Positions 5,437 to 9,027 of a stretch of 9,027 nt of DNA are shown one piece after another. Made by a program: the position numbers and the translations under genes. The notes under the pieces are model-generated. The model was given only the letters and a program-made list of their open reading frames with translations, did no database searches and was not told the origin of the DNA. Source of the DNA: Bacteroidota bacterium (GTDB lineage Bacteria; Bacteroidota; Bacteroidia; Cytophagales; Cyclobacteriaceae); assembly GCA_024643595.1 (NCBI GenBank), contig JAHEMS010000120.1:1-9027 (forward strand), written 5' to 3'. Numbering within the stretch: the first letter of the stretch is position 1; each line of letters opens with the position of its first letter.

Positions 5437-7140
5437 TTACTTAATAATATTCTTTTCAAAAGATTCTATGGTCAACATTTGTAGTCTGTCATTCCCGGAG
5501 GAATTTGTAAGGGCAAGTAGTTGCTCATAGTATTGTTGTGCTTTTTTGAGGTCACCGGATTTCTGCAAGGCAAGCCCCGCCCCGTACAATCCATTAAATC
5601 TGTTAGGATGGCGTTTCAGGTCTGCTTCAAACGCATAAAGTGCATTGGTAAAGTCACCTATTTCCAAATACATATCGCCCAGTAATTCGCGCGCTGGAAT
5701 AATTTCTCCGGGTGTTACAGGGTGTTTGGCGGTGGCGTCCTCCATATCTGCAGCTTCAACCATAAGCGTAATGGCCCGATCTTTTTGACCTTGCGCCAAT
5801 CTAATCCAACCCTCACAGGTTTTAATTTGAATGAGTACGAGGTTAGCTTTATAATTCTCATTGGCTTGAGTAAGGCCAGCATAGATGGATTGTAGTTGCT
5901 CAAGTTCCATTTTTGCATCGTTAAGTTGATGAGTATGAATGGCACCCAGTAAGCGTCCAAAGTTAATGTTCGCCTTTTCCCATGGAAATTTCTCCCACGG
6001 AAAGTCAGCTGGCTCTAATTCTAATTTGGCGGCAGCGGCCCAATCCTTGCGTTCCAATACGTAGCGAACGGGCATAGAAGCAAAAGAATAGGCGTCCTTA
6101 AAATTTTGAGGAAATACTTCTTTGATAGTTTTGAGATAACGAATTTGCTCAAGGGCTTTGATGTCATTGGCTTTTTGCAAGTAGGCATAAATTAAATAAT
6201 CCAGTCCATGCAGTTCCTCATCCCAATGTCCTTTGGCTCCTAAATTCTGTGCGTAGCATTGCGCAGCTGACACAGATTTAATATTAGATTGAATAGATTC
6301 ATCCCAAAGTCCCAGTCGGGTAAATATATGCGAAGGCATATGTTGAGCATGCGCTGAAGCAGCAGCGATGGACGCATATTTTCTTGCCGCGGGCAAAGCC
6401 AATTCCGCGAGCTCTGGATAGTCATAATTGTGAATGATGTAATGGGCAATGCCAGGATGATTAGGTTCGCTTACATAAATTGCATTTAAGATATTTCCCG
6501 CTTTCATTTGATTACGAAAAGTTTTGTCAGCAGGATCGGCAGCTGCCCCAAGCGCTAATGCATAAAAAATAGCTGCTTCCTTATCATCAGGATATTTGTC
6601 CACTATTTTCTCAGAAGCTTTTTCAAATTTTAATAGTCGTGTGCGATGATCCAATGTACTCCATTGATCATAGATAGTGGCAATGGCTTCGAGATAATCA
6701 GATTCACGCGTCGATTTGTCTTTAGTTATTTTGCGTGCTAAAGAAATAATTTTGGAACCCTTCTGCAATTCTTCCTGATTGGGCGGTGTCCATAGAGGAT
6801 GAAAGTTACACATCGCTGCTCCCCAGTAGGCCATTACGCATTCAGGATCCTCGTCAATGACCTTTGCAAATACTTTTTCAGCCTCTGTATATTCAAAAGA
6901 ATGTAACAAGGCAGTGGCAAGATTAAAATCTGGCCTGACTTTCTCTGAGCATGATAGGCTAAATTGGACGGTGCCAAATTGATCAATCCCCGAACCACAC
7001 AACGTAATGTTGCCGCGGTTAAGGTTCAGGGATTCAATCTCTTTTTCGAACTGAACCTGATTCTTTTTCCCCGCGCAGGACAGAAGAATCAATGTAATAA
7101 TAATCGGTTGAACGAATCTGGTTGCCTCCATGATATACAT
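5437..7140 (-). CDS. TPR-repeat lipoprotein with conserved His-rich core
   Basis: The 567-residue product has a lipoprotein signal with lipobox LLSC (Cys22), so it is probably anchored in the envelope. ATG 7140 and an in-frame ATG at 7131 (residue 4) are both possible; the second gives the more usual signal peptide. After a lead-in with FGTVQFSLSC (55-64), helical repeats include HSFEYTEAEKVFAKVIDEDP (80-99), several middle repeats, and C-terminal TPR units at about 484-545. Notable is the cluster NHPGIAHYIIHNYDYPELA (227-245) and HAQHMPSHIFTRLG (264-277), with six histidines. I recall such blocks as typical of a widespread but uncharacterised bacterial TPR family. TPRs mediate protein contacts; the His cluster suggests metal or cofactor contact, which is inference. 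No partner is evident. Confidence 0.85.
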   Translation of the reverse strand: MYIMEATRFVQPIIITLILLSCAGKKNQVQFEKEIESLNLNRGNITLCGSGIDQFGTVQFSLSCSEKVRPDFNLATALLHSFEYTEAEKVFAKVIDEDPECVMAYWGAAMCNFHPLWTPPNQEELQKGSKIISLARKITKDKSTRESDYLEAIATIYDQWSTLDHRTRLLKFEKASEKIVDKYPDDKEAAIFYALALGAAADPADKTFRNQMKAGNILNAIYVSEPNHPGIAHYIIHNYDYPELAELALPAARKYASIAAASAHAQHMPSHIFTRLGLWDESIQSNIKSVSAAQCYAQNLGAKGHWDEELHGLDYLIYAYLQKANDIKALEQIRYLKTIKEVFPQNFKDAYSFASMPVRYVLERKDWAAAAKLELEPADFPWEKFPWEKANINFGRLLGAIHTHQLNDAKMELEQLQSIYAGLTQANENYKANLVLIQIKTCEGWIRLAQGQKDRAITLMVEAADMEDATAKHPVTPGEIIPARELLGDMYLEIGDFTNALYAFEADLKRHPNRFNGLYGAGLALQKSGDLKKAQQYYEQLLALTNSSGNDRLQMLTIESFEKNIIK

Positions 7141-7249
7141 GCCACAACAGTTGAGTTTATTTCGCAGCTTCCTACAGTGGCTGAACGAAATTAAGAAAAC
7201 TAAACTTTATGCCTGCAGATCACCCACAATAAATTCTCTTACGCGATCC

Positions 7250-7277
7250 AATGCTGTATACACAAGTAGTCAGCATT
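7250..7277 (-). terminator. hairpin just downstream of the cupin gene
   Basis: A perfect 7-base inverted repeat AATGCTG (7250-7256) / CAGCATT (7271-7277) with a 14-base loop lies directly after the cupin lipoprotein stop, in the direction of its transcription. No T-run follows on the minus strand, so it could be a mRNA 3' stabiliser or weak terminator before the TPR gene 110 bases further on. Confidence 0.3.
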
Positions 7278-7278
7278 A

Positions 7279-7722
7279 TTATTGAGCCGCTTTTATTTCA
7301 GTCAGTAATATGGTAACTGTTGTTTGGCCAATATTCTCAACATAATGTTTACCTCTTTTGTCAGCCCATTCAGCTTCACCTGTTACGGCTTCTGTGTCAA
7401 AGGGCATTTCGTTGTCGGGATAAACTCTTAACACTCCACCTGAAATTACGTAGGACGTTTTTGGAGGATGTGTATGAGTGCTGTCTTTTTCTCCAGGCTT
7501 TAGTGAATATTCGATTACTCTTACATATTCATTTTCTAATAGTATTTTAGCTTTGTCAGGCGAAGATTCCACAACGTCTATTTTTATGGTATCTATGTCG
7601 GTTGACTTTTTATTGCTTAAAGAATCTGTCGGCTTTGTCACCGGGTTACTTTCTTCTCGTTTTGAATTTTGAGTACACGAGATCTGAGTGAAGAGCGCTA
7701 TAATAAAAATGAATCTAATCAT
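7279..7722 (-). CDS. cupin-domain lipoprotein
   Basis: The 147-residue product starts with a lipoprotein signal ending at Cys16 (TQISC). A low-complexity polar linker follows, rich in Ser, Lys, Asp and Thr (about 17-55). A small single cupin barrel follows: YVRVIEYSLKPGEKDSTHTHPPK (His83 and His85 as metal-ligand candidates), YVISGGVLRVY, and HYVENIGQTTVTILLTEIK (His126 in the second cupin motif). Cupins of this size bind a metal or small ligand. Relatives are usually annotated only as cupin-domain or cytoplasmic proteins; here the signal places it outside the cytoplasm. It is transcribed divergently from the IorA-like gene, with 169 bases between starts, so a shared control region or functional link is possible but not shown. 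Confidence 0.82.
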   Translation of the reverse strand: MIRFIFIIALFTQISCTQNSKREESNPVTKPTDSLSNKKSTDIDTIKIDVVESSPDKAKILLENEYVRVIEYSLKPGEKDSTHTHPPKTSYVISGGVLRVYPDNEMPFDTEAVTGEAEWADKRGKHYVENIGQTTVTILLTEIKAAQ

Positions 7723-7737
7723 ATTGATTTAAAATTA

Positions 7738-7805
7738 TACTTTTGTTTGTCGTCCGAAAATTTCCTGCGGAGAAAATATCGATTGTTATGTGCCGCTTAC
7801 TTTTG
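7738..7805 (+). promoter_or_regulatory. two TACTTTTG boxes, candidate Bacteroidota -7 elements
   Basis: In the 169-base divergent region, TACTTTTG occurs at 7738-7745 and again at 7798-7805. Both fit TAnnTTTG, the Bacteroidota housekeeping -7 element, and point toward the IorA-like gene (start 7892). Neither has a clear TTTG -33 box at the usual 17-23 base spacing. The second would give a leader of roughly 80 bases. Confidence 0.35.
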
Positions 7806-7891
7806 TATTGGGCATTATTACACAATTTGGTAACCTAAACATTTAATGTTCCTATAGATTTTTATAACTTATAAAAAAATAATATCTAATT

Positions 7892-8353
7892 ATGAGAACC
7901 AGTTTTGTACTCAATGGTAAAAATGTATCCGTTGATGCCCCAGAGGATGCTACATTGCTGTGGACGTTACGTGAGCGACTGAACCTTACGGGTACCAAGT
8001 TTGGCTGTGGAATAGCAGCCTGCGGTACGTGTACAGTGCACGTGGATGGGAAGGCAATACGCTCTTGTTCGATGCCTGTTTCAGGCGTTGAAGGAAGAGC
8101 CGTAACGACCATCGAAGGTCTTGGAAAAAACAACGATCATCCATTGCAGGTAGCTTTTCAAGAGGAACAGGTACCTCAGTGCGGTTATTGCCAGTCGGGT
8201 CAGATCATGCAGGCAGCCACGCTACTCCAGGCAAACCCAAACCCTTCACGCGAGCAAATCATCAGTCATATGAATGGAAATTTGTGCCGGTGTGGCACCT
8301 ATAACAGAATAATTAAAGCAATCACCAAAGCTGCTCAGGAGGGCCACTCGTAA
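7892..8353 (+). CDS. iorA: [2Fe-2S] subunit of IorAB-like molybdenum hydroxylase
   Basis: The 153-residue product is the small iron-sulfur subunit of a xanthine oxidase-family enzyme, of normal length. The plant-type ferredoxin cluster is bound by Cys39, Cys44, Cys47 and Cys59 (FGCGIAACGTC...SC). The second cluster is bound by Cys97, Cys100, Cys132 and Cys134 (QCGYCQSGQ and LCRCGTY). All eight Cys are present. It passes electrons from the molybdenum centre of the large subunit encoded next. No signal peptide is present; in this family it is expected to be co-exported with the Tat-bearing partner. Its stop overlaps the next start by one base. The gene symbol reflects resemblance to isoquinoline 1-oxidoreductase alpha; the true substrate is unknown. 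Confidence 0.92.
   Translation: MRTSFVLNGKNVSVDAPEDATLLWTLRERLNLTGTKFGCGIAACGTCTVHVDGKAIRSCSMPVSGVEGRAVTTIEGLGKNNDHPLQVAFQEEQVPQCGYCQSGQIMQAATLLQANPNPSREQIISHMNGNLCRCGTYNRIIKAITKAAQEGHS
8337..8342 (+). promoter_or_regulatory. strong Shine-Dalgarno site for the IorB-like gene
   Basis: AGGAGG lies inside the end of the IorA-like gene, 10 bases before ATG 8353. Other starts in the window lack such a site, as is usual in Bacteroidota, so this one stands out. It supports the ATG that overlaps the upstream stop codon. Confidence 0.5.
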
Positions 8354-9027
8354 TGGAAAAAAAAGCAAAAAAAATATCCAGGCGTCAATTTCTTGCCACT
8401 GCAGGAAGTGCTACTATTTTCATTGGCGGCTATTGCCTGCTTCCCGGTTGTGAAGGAAAAAATACTGCAGAGAGGGATGCGCTGAAAAAAGAAATCACGG
8501 TATGGGTACGATTGATGGCTGATGATCGGGTAATCATCTATACACCAGCTGCCGAAATGGGGCAAGGATCAATGACTTCAGTACCTCTGATTTTGGCAGA
8601 GGAAATGGATGCTGATTGGAGCAAAGTAAGCATCCTAAGCAGTCCGGTAGAAGCGGAAATTTATGGAGTAGGCTGGTCTCCTGGAGGTAAAAAAAATATG
8701 ACTACAGCAGGTAGTCGAACCATTAGAAGTTTCTATCAGCTCATGAGAGAAGCAGGGGCACAAATCAGAAGTGGATTGCTTCAGAATGCTGCTGAAAAGT
8801 GGCAAGTCAGTATCCAGGAATTGACCACTAATCCCGGATTTGTCGTTCATGAAAAATCCAACCGAAAAATGAGTTTTGGTGAAATCGCGGAATTCGGAAA
8901 CTTCGAAAAGTTACCCGATCTATCGACTGTTAAATTGAAAAACCCAAAGGATTTCAGACTCATTGGTAAGGTACTTCCTCGATACGAAATTCCTTCAAAG
9001 ACCAACGGAACAGCTACCTATGGTATG
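8353..9027 (+). CDS. iorB: IorB-like molybdopterin-binding subunit, 5' part (cut at window end)
   Basis: 225 codons of the large subunit of an aldehyde oxidase/xanthine dehydrogenase-family enzyme lie in the window; the family usually has about 700-750 residues, so most of it lies beyond. The N-terminus has a twin-arginine signal SRRQFL (9-14) followed by a hydrophobic stretch, so the folded cofactor-loaded protein should be exported by Tat. YTPAAEMGQGSMTSVPLILAEEMDADW (63-89) is the start of the molybdopterin-binding domain, followed by TTAGSRTIRSFYQLMREAGA (117-136), and at the edge K-TNGTATYGM, the beginning of the aldehyde oxidase domain. LPGC at 30-33 resembles a lipobox, so a Tat lipoprotein is possible. 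The pair oxidises a substrate carbon by hydroxylation at molybdenum; N-heteroaromatics or aldehydes are plausible. Confidence 0.92.
   Translation, partial: MEKKAKKISRRQFLATAGSATIFIGGYCLLPGCEGKNTAERDALKKEITVWVRLMADDRVIIYTPAAEMGQGSMTSVPLILAEEMDADWSKVSILSSPVEAEIYGVGWSPGGKKNMTTAGSRTIRSFYQLMREAGAQIRSGLLQNAAEKWQVSIQELTTNPGFVVHEKSNRKMSFGEIAEFGNFEKLPDLSTVKLKNPKDFRLIGKVLPRYEIPSKTNGTATYGM

Noticed and set aside
6964..7194. 76-residue + strand frame at the start of the TPR gene
   Set aside because: Antisense to the TPR lipoprotein N-terminus and signal peptide; no domain.
7767..7796. GCGG / CCGC pair as a possible hairpin or riboswitch in the divergent region
   Set aside because: A 4-base stem with a 22-base loop is too weak, and no known riboswitch core is seen.
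8335..8850. Minus-strand frames of 71-76 residues opposite the molybdenum subunit
   Set aside because: The + strand frame has a Tat signal and molybdopterin-binding motifs; these are shadows.

Overview
The window looks like chromosomal DNA of a Bacteroidota bacterium, most likely a Cytophagales-type lineage. The evidence is the AT-rich sequence, starts mostly without Shine-Dalgarno sites, several N-termini of Bacteroidota lipoprotein style, TAnnTTTG promoter elements, and an AraC-type domain of the Bacteroidota 'HVNHLNRA' kind. The genus is not determined. No rRNA, tRNA, CRISPR array, insertion sequence or phage gene was found.

Left part (1-3830, + strand): a tight row of genes. It starts with the tail of an NTF2-like/SnoaL (DUF4440-type) protein, followed by a lipid-anchored flavodoxin, an aldo/keto reductase and a secreted type B carboxylesterase, with gaps of 5, 27 and 34 bases. 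This looks like one operon for reduction and hydrolysis of small carbonyl or ester compounds. It ends in a scar: the first 18 codons of a lost secreted protein run into an AraC-family gene that keeps only its C-terminal DNA-binding half.

Middle part (3840-7140): an AT-rich inverted repeat, probably a bidirectional terminator, separates the first operon from two minus-strand genes. These are a membrane-anchored alpha/beta hydrolase and a TPR lipoprotein with a His-rich core. The roughly 500 bases between them contain a cluster of palindromes upstream of the hydrolase and two apparent gene remnants. One remnant is the tail of a glyoxalase/VOC protein, in frame directly after the TPR stop codon. 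The other is a one-helix membrane peptide of unknown family.

Right part (7279-9027): a minus-strand cupin lipoprotein diverges from a + strand pair encoding the [2Fe-2S] subunit and the Tat-exported molybdopterin subunit (cut by the window end) of an isoquinoline 1-oxidoreductase (IorAB)-like molybdenum hydroxylase.

Most genes belong to recognisable families. The less ordinary content is the decay and rearrangement scars, the palindrome cluster, and the concentration of envelope-located redox and hydrolytic enzymes. I did not find convincing evidence of a wholly new system.
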